From assembly GCF_003096695.1 (NCBI RefSeq), contig NZ_QEKY01000002.1, forward strand, positions 1-64,000: a stretch of DNA of 64,000 bases, read 5' to 3'. Every line of letters begins with the position of its first letter. Within the stretch, counting starts at the first letter, position 1. The stretch comes from Porphyromonas loveana (GTDB lineage: Bacteria > Bacteroidota > Bacteroidia > Bacteroidales > Porphyromonadaceae). Shown here piece by piece: positions 53,740-63,067 of the stretch. The notes beneath the pieces were generated by a model. That model had not been told where the DNA came from and did no database searches. It saw only the letters and a list, made by a program, of their open reading frames with translations. Made by a program: the position numbers and the translations under genes.

Positions 53740-56490
53740 TTAGTTTCCCGCCATTTTGTCTTTGCGAGAGAATATGCGAGTGATTTCTCCTATCCAGAAT
53801 ATGACGCTTGTCGAGAGGACAATGATGATCCAGTCGATCAACTTGAGAGGAACGACACGGAACATCTCCCCGCCCAAAGTAGTGATCAGGATCTGTCCTC
53901 CGAGAATCAGCAGCGCAATGAGCATGAAGTTTTTGCTTTCGCTCAATCGCCGGAGAGCACTTCGTCCCGTCATGAATGCCTTGGCGTTGAACATGTTCCA
54001 GAACTGCAAGAAGACAAAGATGGAGAAGAACGCACTCAATTCAAATCCCGATAGAGCATTTTCCACAGGACTGAAGTCCGTGAGAGCAGCCGCCCATGCG
54101 CTGAGGCTGAAGTCTATCATGCTATTTACCTCGGCATGTTTGAAGTATTGGATGAGACTGAAGAGAAGTAGTACAAAGGCGATGCCAAGAGCGAATATGC
54201 GTTTGGCCATCTGAGGACTGATGATAGGATCCTCTTGATGGCGGGGTTTGTCCTTCATCACCGCCTTGTCCGGTGGCAGTGACGCCAAAGCCAGTGCGGC
54301 AAAGGTATCCATGATCAGATTCACCCACAGCATCTGAGTCACCGTCAGGGGAGATTCTGTGCCGAGGAACGCACCGATGAGCACAATGATGCAAGCAACC
54401 ACGTTGATGGTCATCTGGAAGAGTATAAACCGACGGATATTGAGATAGAGCGAGCGTCCCCACATCACAGCTTGGGCAATGCTGTTGAATGAATTGTCCA
54501 GTATGGTGATGTCACTGGCTTCCTTGGCCACAGCTGTACCGTCGCCCATGGAGAGTCCCACCTGAGCGCGATTGAGTGCAGGCGCATCGTTCGTGCCATC
54601 ACCCGTCACGGCCACCACTTCGCCCTCTTCCTGCAGGAGGCGCACGAGGCGTTCCTTGTCCATCGGGCGTGCTCGCGACATGATGCGCAGATCACCCAAC
54701 CTTGTGCGGATCTCATCATCCGAGAGCGCAGCAAAGTCGGCTCCTGTGATCAGACATCTGTCCGTGCAGCTCTCATCCCATAGGCCGATCTGGCGGCCTA
54801 TCTCACGTGCCGTGCCCGGCGTGTCGCCTGTGACTATCTTCACCTGGATGCCTGCCTGCATACAGTTGTCTATTGCTTCTGGCACGTCGTGGCGGATGGG
54901 GTCGCTAATGCCCACAACGCCCATGAAGTTGAGATCATGCACATGGAGACGACCATTGGCAAATACCTCTTCCTCCTCGGACGACAGCTCTTTGTATGCA
55001 AAGCCGATGGTGCGCATAGCCTTGTTCTGATACTCGACGAGCTTCTGACGGTAGGCTTCTTCTTGCTCTTGTTCTTGCGCAAGCGATGAGCAGAAACTCA
55101 TCACGATCTCCGGTGCACCCTTGACGAGAAGTATCGGTTTGCCCAGCGTGGCCGAGCGCACCACTGTAGCCATATATTTACGCTCGGTGGAGAACGTAAG
55201 TTGTAAGACGATAGGACAGGATTCTCGCACCGTCAGGTAATCTATCCCTTTATCACTCAGCCATAGGAGTAATGCCCCCTCCGTGGGATTGCCGAGCGAT
55301 CGCACCGTCTTCTCATCCGAATAGTCCAGATGGGCAGTCGAATTGGCGGCCATGGCTTCGGCTATGAGTGGCATTTGATCTTGATAGGCGGGGGCGAAGA
55401 AAGTCTCCGCTACAGTCATGCGGTTCTGCGTGAGGGTACCCGTCTTGTCCGTGCAGATGACAGTGGCTGCACCCATCGTCTCACAGGCGTGCATTTTCCT
55501 GACCAGATTGTTGGTCTTCATCATGCTCCGCATACTGTATGCCAAGCTGAGTGTGACACTCATGGGCAATCCTTCCGGTACGGCCACGACGATGATCGTC
55601 ACCGCTATCATTATCTTATTGAGGAAGAAAGTCATGGCATCGGCCCAGTCAAAAGCATCGAAGTCGTTCTCTGCCACATACACAAGGATGCTGCCGATGA
55701 GGACAAGTGCTGCGATGCTGTAGCTGATCTTGGTGATCAGTCTGGCCAGCTGATCGAGCTGACGATTGAGAGGTGTCTGCACGCTGGCGTCTATCTGAGT
55801 GCCTTCGAATACGCGTCCGTACTCGGTGGCATCGCCCACCTTATCCACACGATAGGTGCAGTGCCCGTCGAGGATCGTGGTGCCGCGGCAGAGGTAGTCG
55901 GATGGATAAGTAGCATGCTCGTCGAAGTCTTCGGCATGGATCGTCTTATTCACAACAGGTTCGCCGGTGAGGCTGGACTCGTCCACCTGCAACGATATGG
56001 CCTCTATGAGCTGTCCGTCGGCAGGGATCTGTTCTCCGGTCTCCAGTATCACCATGTCGCCTACGACAATCTCATTCTTCAATACTTGACTGATCTTGCC
56101 ATTGCGATACACTTTATAGAGGATGTCCTCATTCACTTGGTTCAGTATCTCAAACTCCTTCTCAGACTTCAGCTCGAAGTAGAATGCCACACCCGTGGCG
56201 AGGATAACGGCCAAGAGCACGCCGGCAGGCTCCAAAAAGACGGATGCACTGTCGCCTGCTCCGAAATAATGATAGCAGGACACGGCGAACGAAAGCACCA
56301 TGGCTACCAATAGGATGATGATAATGGGGTCTTTGAACTTACTGACAAATTTGCTCCAGAGCGATTCTTTCTCGGGAGGAGTCAGGGCATTGCTACCATG
56401 CGTGGCACGGCTTTGGAGGACTTCACCATCGGTGAGCCCGCTGTGAGTAGAAGGAGACTTCTTGTCAAGTCTTTCTGTGGATATGTGCAT
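53740..56490 (-). CDS. Calcium-translocating P-type ATPase, PMCA type
   Basis: The ATG at 56490 (MHISTERLDKK) gives 916 residues; a GTG 14 codons upstream is possible but less likely. Type IIB features: DESSLTGEPV, PEGL at 305-308 in M4, the phosphorylated Asp D348 in ICTDKTGTLTQ, KGAPE, TGDTPGTA and VTGDGTNDAPAL, and M6 NLIMDTFAALALASLPP. It probably exports Ca2+ from the cytosol. No calmodulin-binding tail is present. Confidence 0.92.
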   Translation of the reverse strand: MHISTERLDKKSPSTHSGLTDGEVLQSRATHGSNALTPPEKESLWSKFVSKFKDPIIIILLVAMVLSFAVSCYHYFGAGDSASVFLEPAGVLLAVILATGVAFYFELKSEKEFEILNQVNEDILYKVYRNGKISQVLKNEIVVGDMVILETGEQIPADGQLIEAISLQVDESSLTGEPVVNKTIHAEDFDEHATYPSDYLCRGTTILDGHCTYRVDKVGDATEYGRVFEGTQIDASVQTPLNRQLDQLARLITKISYSIAALVLIGSILVYVAENDFDAFDWADAMTFFLNKIMIAVTIIVVAVPEGLPMSVTLSLAYSMRSMMKTNNLVRKMHACETMGAATVICTDKTGTLTQNRMTVAETFFAPAYQDQMPLIAEAMAANSTAHLDYSDEKTVRSLGNPTEGALLLWLSDKGIDYLTVRESCPIVLQLTFSTERKYMATVVRSATLGKPILLVKGAPEIVMSFCSSLAQEQEQEEAYRQKLVEYQNKAMRTIGFAYKELSSEEEEVFANGRLHVHDLNFMGVVGISDPIRHDVPEAIDNCMQAGIQVKIVTGDTPGTAREIGRQIGLWDESCTDRCLITGADFAALSDDEIRTRLGDLRIMSRARPMDKERLVRLLQEEGEVVAVTGDGTNDAPALNRAQVGLSMGDGTAVAKEASDITILDNSFNSIAQAVMWGRSLYLNIRRFILFQMTINVVACIIVLIGAFLGTESPLTVTQMLWVNLIMDTFAALALASLPPDKAVMKDKPRHQEDPIISPQMAKRIFALGIAFVLLLFSLIQYFKHAEVNSMIDFSLSAWAAALTDFSPVENALSGFELSAFFSIFVFLQFWNMFNAKAFMTGRSALRRLSESKNFMLIALLILGGQILITTLGGEMFRVVPLKLIDWIIIVLSTSVIFWIGEITRIFSRKDKMAGN

Positions 56491-56560
56491 CGTCGATCTA
56501 TTATTAAGCGGTAATGAGGGACAAATGTACACTTTCTTTGTTCGTCATACTACAACTTTT

Positions 56561-56715
56561 GGCACCTGAAAGGAGAAAAATGTTACGCCAAAATCTCAGA
56601 AAAACGGCACCAAATTATTTTTGAAATGGCGCGTAAATATTTTTGAAAAGGTGCCAAATCTCAAAAAAATACGCGCCACGTTTTTAGGCGCACTGCCCGA
56701 ATGGTTTTAGGCACA
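56561..56715. repeat. Degenerate 22-bp phased array, GGCGCC/GGTGCC core
   Basis: Cores start at 56561 (GGCACC), 56584 (TACGCC), 56606 (GGCACC), 56628 (GGCGCG), 56650 (GGTGCC), 56672 (CGCGCC), then 56687 (GGCGCA) and 56710 (GGCACA). Six cores in a row are 22-23 bp apart. Spacers are A/T-rich with repeated AAATCTCA and ATTTTTGAAA strings. It lies between the divergent Ca-ATPase and peptidase genes and has the same core and period as the array at 132-272. Confidence 0.6.
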
Positions 56716-56883
56716 TAAATCTCAATAGGCCGAAAGAACCTCCTCTTCTGAAAAGTGCTGCGTCACGAACGCCTTCGTGTCCGCAACCGGAGCCCTCCTT
56801 TCTCGTGCGAAAGATGGAGTGGAAAAGATCCTGATATACCAGTCTGAGAGCTGTTTAGAAGACAGGTTGGTCTGTTTTTTCAG
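56716..56883. other. Intergenic stretch before the M24 peptidase
   Basis: The peptidase reading frame stays open back to 56777, but the 48 extra codons do not resemble the family. I see no other gene. Confidence 0.35.
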
Positions 56884-56891
56884 TACTTTTG
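56884..56891 (+). promoter_or_regulatory. -7 box upstream of the M24 peptidase
   Basis: TACTTTTG matches TAnnTTTG, 29 bp before the chosen ATG. It lies inside the longer ORF, which supports the shorter start. -33 box not clear. Confidence 0.5.
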
Positions 56892-56920
56892 CCACCGATA
56901 ATCAAAACAATACAATTATA

Positions 56921-58108
56921 ATGATCACACTATCACCTGCCGCACTCCAAGCAGATCTCTTATTACGCAGGGAACGCGTACGCTCGGCTATGGTCGAGGA
57001 AGGATACGATGCTCTCCTCGTAACGAGCAACGTCAATCTGCTTTACCTCTTCGGTTCTATATATGGTGGTGCTGCCTATCTGCCTGCCGAAGGCGATCCC
57101 ATCTTTTTCATTCGACGTCCCCAGTCGCTTACAGGCTCCTGTGTATGCCCCATGCGCAAGCTGGAAGATATTCCGCTTCAAATAGAGAGTAGAGGAGGGG
57201 TACTTCCTGGCCGTGTCATGCTGGAGACAGACGAGACAGCATATAGCGACATCGTGCGCCAGCAGAAGCTCTTCCCCTGTGCCCAATATGGCAATGCTAC
57301 TGCGCTGCTACGCCGCGTGCGCATGATCAAGACACCGGGAGAGATCGAGCTCTTCCGTCGTACGGCAGCTCTGCACGGGGAGGTCTATGCCCGCATTCCT
57401 TCTGTCTTCTGCCCGGGGATGACCGACAGGGAGTTTCAGGTCGAGATCGAGCACCTCATGCGTAGCTGTGGTTCGGAAGGTATTTTCAGGACCTATGATG
57501 CCGCAATGGAGATATACATGGGCAATGTAATTGTGGGAGACAATGCCGAGTCTCCTTCGCCTTACGACTTCGCCATGGGTGGAGGAGGCACGGATGCTCT
57601 GCCGTTGGGTGCCGACGGTTCTCCCATGCAGGAAGGTATGTGTGTGATGGTGGATATGGCGGGTAACTATTCACCCTATATATCTGATATGACTCGCAGC
57701 TATGCCATAGGGCGTGTGCCTGACGAGGCACGCAGATTGCACGATCTGAGCTTGGAGATACAATCTCGAGTGATGGAGGCTGCCCTCCCGGGTATGTCCT
57801 GTGCCGAGCTATACACACGCAGTCTGGAGATTGCGAGGAAGGGTGGTGCTGCCGACAAATTCATGGGGACGAAACAGCAAGCCCGATTCGTGGGACATGG
57901 TATCGGACTTCAGATCAACGAACTACCTGTGCTGACGGAGCGTAGTGTCGATCTGCTGACGCCAGGAATGGTGATTGCCTTCGAGCCCAAGTTTGTCCTC
58001 TCAGGCATCGGAGCCGTGGGGGTAGAGAATAGCTTCCTCATCACCGAAAACGGAGTGGAGAAGTTGACGATATGTGCGGAGGAGCTAATCAATTTGTTAA
58101 ACTATTAA
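56921..58108 (+). CDS. M24-family aminopeptidase (Xaa-Pro type)
   Basis: Start at 56921 (MITLSPAALQADLLLRRERV), 395 residues; see the promoter entry. An N-terminal creatinase-like domain is followed by the pita-bread catalytic domain with all five metal ligands visible: Asp in MVDMAGNYSPYISDMTRSY (two Asp), His in GHGIGLQINELP, Glu in AFEPKF and Glu in GVENSFLI. It probably removes N-terminal residues before proline in peptides. An alkaline phosphatase gene follows at 25 bp, so the two form an operon. Confidence 0.89.
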   Translation: MITLSPAALQADLLLRRERVRSAMVEEGYDALLVTSNVNLLYLFGSIYGGAAYLPAEGDPIFFIRRPQSLTGSCVCPMRKLEDIPLQIESRGGVLPGRVMLETDETAYSDIVRQQKLFPCAQYGNATALLRRVRMIKTPGEIELFRRTAALHGEVYARIPSVFCPGMTDREFQVEIEHLMRSCGSEGIFRTYDAAMEIYMGNVIVGDNAESPSPYDFAMGGGGTDALPLGADGSPMQEGMCVMVDMAGNYSPYISDMTRSYAIGRVPDEARRLHDLSLEIQSRVMEAALPGMSCAELYTRSLEIARKGGAADKFMGTKQQARFVGHGIGLQINELPVLTERSVDLLTPGMVIAFEPKFVLSGIGAVGVENSFLITENGVEKLTICAEELINLLNY

Positions 58109-58133
58109 TAACGAAATGATGTAGAACGCTGAT

Positions 58134-59837
58134 ATGAAGAAAATCATCTTATTGTTGAGCACGATTCCATTCTTGCTAATCGTATTCACACAGGCTCTCC
58201 ATGCCGGTGAGCTGCGCCGCGAAGTGAAACCTGTGCGAAATGTCATCCTGATGATACCGGATGGGACTTCGCCCTCTGCCGTGTCATTGGCTCGCTGGTA
58301 CCAGCGATACCTCAATCCCGAGCGCCAACGCTTGGCTATCGATCCTTATATCTGTGGCACAGTGCTCACGTACTCGTCAGATGCTCCAATAGGAGACTCT
58401 GCACCCACTACCTCATGCTATATGACGGGTATGCCTTCCAATACGGGCTTTGTCGCCACCTATCCCGTGAGTTCGGGTAAGGCGGATCTGGTTCCTGTGG
58501 ATCCGAGTCGTGCCTATATGCCGCTGGCGACTGTGTTGGAGGCTGCAAAGATCATGCGTGGGAAGAAAACTGGTTTGGTCGTGACCTGTCACTTCCCGCA
58601 TGCTACTCCGGCCGACTGTGCCGCTCATTCCTACTCACGCGAGGAATACGGCCATATTGCGATGCAAATGGTGCATCAGAATCTGGATATCGTGATCGGA
58701 GGAGGCATAGACTATCTCAAGCCCGATCTCCGCTCTGTATTGCGGCAGCGAGGATACGGCGTGTTCCTAGACGACATGAAGGGAATGCGCTCCTATGCTG
58801 GAGATAAGATGTGGGCACTTTATCGCCCACGTGAAATGCCCTATGACTTGGATCGAGATACGGCATCAATCCCCTCGCTGGAGGAGATGACGCACATAGC
58901 AATCGCCAAATTGAACCGCTCGGAGGAAGGTTTTTTTCTGATGGTGGAGGGAAGTAAAGTGGACTGGGCTGCTCATGCTAACGACCCCGTGGGTGTCGCG
59001 ACGGATCTGCTCGCCTTTGATCGTGCTTGTGCCACCGCTTTGGAGTTTGCCCGCCAGGATGGTCAGACGGCTGTCATCATCGTGTCGGATCATGGCAATA
59101 GTGGTATAAGCATAGGTAAACGCGGAATGGCTAAAAGCTATGACACAGCTACGGCGTATGACCTGTTCGAGCAACTCTGCCGCTTCCGCCTTACTGCAGA
59201 CGGACTGGCGAAACGTCTGGCGGAGACTCCTGTCGACAAAGTGCAGGAGCTGATGCGTGAGGTATGCGGCTTCGAGCTAAAGCCGGAAGAACTGAGGGCC
59301 TTATATAACAGTCCTGACTACGAACACAGCCCTATCCCCTTGGAAGAACGCAAGCAAATCAGAGAGTCGATGTACAGCGGTTCGCTCAGTACTTTCCTCG
59401 CTTCCATATACGGACTGAAGACTGCCATCGGATTCACCTCCGGCGGGCACACAGGCGAGGAGGTGCTCCTGGCTGCCTATCACCCCGAGGACACACGCCC
59501 GATGGGCATGTATATGAACTATGAGTTGAACGATTATCTCTGCCAACTCTTCGACCTCAGGGGACAATTGCCAGCTCTTACAGACAGGATCTTCGCTCCC
59601 CATACGGACGTATTCCAAGGAATGAAATTCACGATCGTAAGAGGGAAAGGGAAAACAGACGAGTCTGAGCTGCCAGTGCTCGAAGTGACAAAAGGCAGTC
59701 GCAAGTTGCGGATTGCCCCGTTCACCAATACAGTGGTTTTAGACAAGAAAGTTATCGAGCTTTCGTCGGTTATCATCTACGTTGACAAGACTGATACCTT
59801 CTATCTCCCTCGCGAGCTGCGTTTGCTATTGGATTAG
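58134..59837 (+). CDS. Alkaline phosphatase
   Basis: 567 residues with signal peptide (MKKIILLLSTIPFLLIVFTQALHA|G). The catalytic centre is D88-S89-A90 in PIGDSAPTTSC; metal ligands are seen in VILMIPDGTS, TCHFPHATPADCAAHS, MVEGSKVDWAAHANDP, VIIVSDHGNSGI and TSGGHTGEEV. It is a periplasmic or exported phosphomonoesterase. Between the core motifs it has an insertion before the last His motif, as in Bacteroidota members. A strong terminator follows. Confidence 0.92.
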   Translation: MKKIILLLSTIPFLLIVFTQALHAGELRREVKPVRNVILMIPDGTSPSAVSLARWYQRYLNPERQRLAIDPYICGTVLTYSSDAPIGDSAPTTSCYMTGMPSNTGFVATYPVSSGKADLVPVDPSRAYMPLATVLEAAKIMRGKKTGLVVTCHFPHATPADCAAHSYSREEYGHIAMQMVHQNLDIVIGGGIDYLKPDLRSVLRQRGYGVFLDDMKGMRSYAGDKMWALYRPREMPYDLDRDTASIPSLEEMTHIAIAKLNRSEEGFFLMVEGSKVDWAAHANDPVGVATDLLAFDRACATALEFARQDGQTAVIIVSDHGNSGISIGKRGMAKSYDTATAYDLFEQLCRFRLTADGLAKRLAETPVDKVQELMREVCGFELKPEELRALYNSPDYEHSPIPLEERKQIRESMYSGSLSTFLASIYGLKTAIGFTSGGHTGEEVLLAAYHPEDTRPMGMYMNYELNDYLCQLFDLRGQLPALTDRIFAPHTDVFQGMKFTIVRGKGKTDESELPVLEVTKGSRKLRIAPFTNTVVLDKKVIELSSVIIYVDKTDTFYLPRELRLLLD

Positions 59838-59856
59838 TTCCCCCATAACACATAAC

Positions 59857-59901
59857 ACGAATGCTCCCCAATCGACAAATGAGCGATTGGGGAGCATTCG
59901 T
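59857..59901. terminator. Bidirectional terminator after alkaline phosphatase
   Basis: A perfect 18-bp stem (59857-59874 with 59884-59901, 9-nt loop), extended by CCCCC/GGGGG outside. It lies between the plus-strand phosphatase and the minus-strand proline dehydrogenase and can serve both. Confidence 0.85.
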
Positions 59902-59921
59902 TATTGGGGGGAAAGATGGGG

Positions 59922-61100
59922 TTAAGCCCCGCCCTTTGTGCTTTTGCGCCTCTCGATCTCTGTTCGGATGAGGTGCAGCTCGCGAGAGGTTTGTCCCTGG
60001 ATGGCTGTATTCTCCTCGGCTCGTCTCATGAGATAGGGCAGTACTTTATCCACAGGAGCGTAGGGGAGATATTTGGAGACGTTGTAGCCCGCATTGGAGA
60101 GATTGAAAGAGAGATTGTCGCTCATCCCGTAAAGCTGTGCGAAGAAGATGCGTTTGTCGTCGGGAGCGATACCCAATTCTCCGATGAGCTTGGTAGCCAT
60201 CTGACAACTATGCTCATTATGTGTGCCGATAAAGACTTCGAAATGTGCCAATCTTTCTAATGTGAAGCGCACGCCCTCGTCGTAGTTACGATCAGTTGCT
60301 GCCTTATCAACGCAGATGGGATCGGGGTAGCCGCCTTGATGAGCTAGCATACGCTCCTCTTCCATATATGCACCGCGGACAAACTTGATACCAGGGATGA
60401 ATCCATGTTTGAGTGAAGCTTCATGTATGCGCTGCAAGAGCGACATCCGGTCGTGTCGGTACATTTGCAGTGTGGCAAAGACAATAGCTCGCTCTTTATT
60501 ATAGAGAGTCATGGCTTCGATGGTGAGTTCATCCACTATGTCTTGATAGGCTACGTGCTCGGCATCGATCAAAAGACGGATGCCGTATTCGTGTGCCATG
60601 CGGCAGAGCGTCATAAACCGATGGCGGAAGGAGCGGAACCGCTCTTCTTCCTCAACAGTGAGGGGCAGTTTGCGACAGTACTTTTTGAGGATCTCGGCGG
60701 GGCCTACACCGCTGGGCTTGAATACACCGTGGCTGACGTAGGGATTGGTGCGGGCAAACTCCAGAGAACGGATGGTCTCTTGATAGGTGGTTTCGATGTC
60801 GGCCTCGGAACTACCTCCTTCTGCAGAATAGTCCAGTACGGCCATCACTCCGCGTCGACCGAGATTGTCGATAGCGTGGCGGGTATCCTCTAAATTCTCA
60901 CCTCCGACAAAATGTTTATAGATGGTGGGACGCAAAGCCCAACCGATGGGGATATGAAGATTTGAGGCCAGATTGGAGAAGAATCGTCCCGCCTTGACAA
61001 GAGACGACGATGCCATTGCTCGAAATAGGAACTCTGCTCGTTTGAGGTCTGCATCCGACTTTCCTTCGAATGCAATGCGTGTATTGAAAAAATCAATCAT
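59922..61100 (-). CDS. Proline dehydrogenase
   Basis: 392-residue single-domain flavoenzyme oxidising proline to pyrroline-5-carboxylate. The TIM-barrel motifs are LLIDAEHVAYQD, GIKFVRGAYMEEERMLAHQGGYPDPIC, FIGTHNEHSC, FAQLYGMSDNLSFNLSNAGYNVSKYLPYAPV and PYLMRRAEEN. This is the monofunctional (PRODH) form without the P5C dehydrogenase domain of PutA. It fits an amino-acid-fermenting lifestyle. Confidence 0.93.
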   Translation of the reverse strand: MIDFFNTRIAFEGKSDADLKRAEFLFRAMASSSLVKAGRFFSNLASNLHIPIGWALRPTIYKHFVGGENLEDTRHAIDNLGRRGVMAVLDYSAEGGSSEADIETTYQETIRSLEFARTNPYVSHGVFKPSGVGPAEILKKYCRKLPLTVEEEERFRSFRHRFMTLCRMAHEYGIRLLIDAEHVAYQDIVDELTIEAMTLYNKERAIVFATLQMYRHDRMSLLQRIHEASLKHGFIPGIKFVRGAYMEEERMLAHQGGYPDPICVDKAATDRNYDEGVRFTLERLAHFEVFIGTHNEHSCQMATKLIGELGIAPDDKRIFFAQLYGMSDNLSFNLSNAGYNVSKYLPYAPVDKVLPYLMRRAEENTAIQGQTSRELHLIRTEIERRKSTKGGA

Positions 61101-61200
61101 GATGGATCCTTTTTATCTGAATAGTAATACTAGTTGGCCTGTAAGATAGGAACTTTATCTGTTTGATTGCGCAGATTGTGATCGTTTTTTCTGGCATTTC

Positions 61201-61701
61201 CTACTTATTCAAGCAAATTGTCGAACGCCAGACCTCGAATAAGCGATCCGGATCCATTGCTGCATAGGCCGGACTGGTACTCGGCAGACAGATCGTGCGA
61301 ATGGAGTCATCGGGCAGGGAAATATGTCGTCGGAACAACTGCTCTGCTTTCTTGCCATTAAAAGCGATCGTGTGCAATTGCCGATTGCGCCCGATGAGGG
61401 AGACAATATCATTCGGAACAGCATCCATGATGTCCACATCGGCACTCCCTTTCCGCTTGGCCGAATGCGCTACATCCCACAAGCCGATATGTGCTGCCAG
61501 CAACATCTCTTTTCGCTGCGAATAGCCCATCGGCAGTTCCTGCTTCAATAGCTTAGCCATCAATGGCCAGAAGCGATTGCGCGGATGTGCATAGTACTCT
61601 CCCGCTGCAATGGAACGATCGCCGGGCAGACTTCCGAGGATGAGTATCTCCAGCTGTCCGTCTTCGACAGGAGGAAAAGAGTGCTTGTGTTCGGACGACA
61701 T
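61201..61701 (-). CDS. Mug/HDG-type DNA glycosylase (UDG superfamily)
   Basis: 166 residues. Motif 1 region ILGSLPGDRSIAAGEYYAHPRNRFWP (about 21-46) with N42 matches the family 6 hypoxanthine-DNA glycosylases, and LPSTSPAYAAM near the end is the second active-site loop. It likely removes deaminated bases such as hypoxanthine; uracil activity is uncertain. It starts 10 bp after the desulfidase-like gene. Confidence 0.85.
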   Translation of the reverse strand: MSSEHKHSFPPVEDGQLEILILGSLPGDRSIAAGEYYAHPRNRFWPLMAKLLKQELPMGYSQRKEMLLAAHIGLWDVAHSAKRKGSADVDIMDAVPNDIVSLIGRNRQLHTIAFNGKKAEQLFRRHISLPDDSIRTICLPSTSPAYAAMDPDRLFEVWRSTICLNK

Positions 61702-61710
61702 GAGAAGGGA

Positions 61711-63012
61711 TTATTTCTTGCTTGTCATGATGTTGAGTACGAGAGCGTCTGTGGCATTCATGCCGTCGCGTCCGATGCTGGTGAGGTTGTCGATGCTTTT
61801 GTCCACATCTTCATCAACGATGCCTTCGCTGCTGGTCACTACTTTCTGTTCCATGGCGAGCAACGCGGAGAACATGGCTGTGCTCACGCCGCTGGACACC
61901 TTCATGCTACAGCTGGGCTTGGCTCCGTCACAGAGCATGCCGGTGATATTGCCGATCATATTCTTGATGGCAAAGCTGATCTGCTCCTTAGTACCTCCCA
62001 TCAAATAGGTGATGCCACAGCTGGAACCCGTTGCAGCCACTACGCATCCGCAGAGGGCGGAGAGTCGTCCGAGCTTCTGTTTGATGTAGATGACCATCAG
62101 ATTGCTGAGGACCAACGCTCTGACGGTGCGCTCGTGCCCTGCCTTTTCGTCTTCGGCAAAGGAGAGTACGGGGAGCGTGGCCGTAATGCCCTGATTGCCG
62201 CTGCCCGAATTGCTCATGACGGTGACGGGGGCGCCATCCATGCGTGCATCGCAGGCCGAGCTGGTATAGGTGAGCATACGGGTGAGGGAGCTGTCGCCCA
62301 AATAGCGTTGGCCGAGGGGGCCTTGGATCATGCGGCCGACGGCGTGGCCATAATTGCCACGCATCGAAACTTCGCTGGCTGCACGATTGAGACGAGCTGC
62401 TTCGAGGATAAACTCGATTTCCTCCAATGGCGTATTCATCGCAAAGTCATAGACTTTTTCGAAAGACAGTACTATATCGGCGTCGGTCCCCGAAAGCTCT
62501 GCGGCAGAATTTCCTTTGACTGGCAGCCTATTGTCTATGACAGCGTGACCATTGTGCGCAGCATATATAATATTGGTATGGATCTGCTCAATAATGGTCG
62601 CTGCCGTCTCTGCTTCGGCTTTCAGATTGACCTCGATGTAGAGCTTGTCCACGTCTCCCTGCTTGACGGCTACGTGAATGATCTTGCTGTCGACGATGGC
62701 TTTGGCGTCTGCAAGCATATCGGGCGTGATTCCATCCAAAACTTTAAGCTGCATCGTGGGGTCGGCCACCACGATGCCGAGGGCAATGGCGATGGGGAGT
62801 CCTATCATGCCGGTGCCGGGGATGCCAACGCCCATGGCATTCTTGAGCATATTGGGACTCAGAAGCACTTCTACCCGGGTGGGGCGTTGCTGCATGAGAG
62901 AGGCTGCTTGTGCTGCGGCCAGTGCCACGGCTACCGGTTCGGTACATCCCGTTGCGGGTACCACTTCACGTTGAATGAGCGTAATGATTCGTTCTTGACT
63001 TTGCCTGTCCAT
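61711..63012 (-). CDS. L-cysteine desulfidase / serine dehydratase-like (UPF0597, CyuA-type)
   Basis: 433 residues. C23 in VVPATGCTEPVAVALAAA and the C-terminal cysteines in GSSCGITYLMGG and LCDGAKPSCSMKV are the expected [4Fe-4S] ligands of CyuA. MSNSGSGNQGITATLPV is another family block. The enzyme would break cysteine into H2S, ammonia and pyruvate, in line with the sulfide production of such oral anaerobes. A serine dehydratase activity is the alternative. A 477-codon ORF on the other strand is a shadow of this gene. Confidence 0.88.
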   Translation of the reverse strand: MDRQSQERIITLIQREVVPATGCTEPVAVALAAAQAASLMQQRPTRVEVLLSPNMLKNAMGVGIPGTGMIGLPIAIALGIVVADPTMQLKVLDGITPDMLADAKAIVDSKIIHVAVKQGDVDKLYIEVNLKAEAETAATIIEQIHTNIIYAAHNGHAVIDNRLPVKGNSAAELSGTDADIVLSFEKVYDFAMNTPLEEIEFILEAARLNRAASEVSMRGNYGHAVGRMIQGPLGQRYLGDSSLTRMLTYTSSACDARMDGAPVTVMSNSGSGNQGITATLPVLSFAEDEKAGHERTVRALVLSNLMVIYIKQKLGRLSALCGCVVAATGSSCGITYLMGGTKEQISFAIKNMIGNITGMLCDGAKPSCSMKVSSGVSTAMFSALLAMEQKVVTSSEGIVDEDVDKSIDNLTSIGRDGMNATDALVLNIMTSKK

Positions 63013-63067
63013 AGTTGAAGACCTAATTTTTCTGGGTGCGTTAGTCTGTTATGATTATTTCGTATGC

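Noticed and set aside
55330-56313. A 327-codon plus-strand ORF
   Set aside because: Antisense to the Ca-ATPase, composition typical of a shadow frame.
61585-63018. A 477-codon plus-strand ORF
   Set aside because: It lies opposite the clearly conserved cysteine desulfidase-like gene, is rich in His/Cys/Gly and matches no family; it is a codon-bias shadow.
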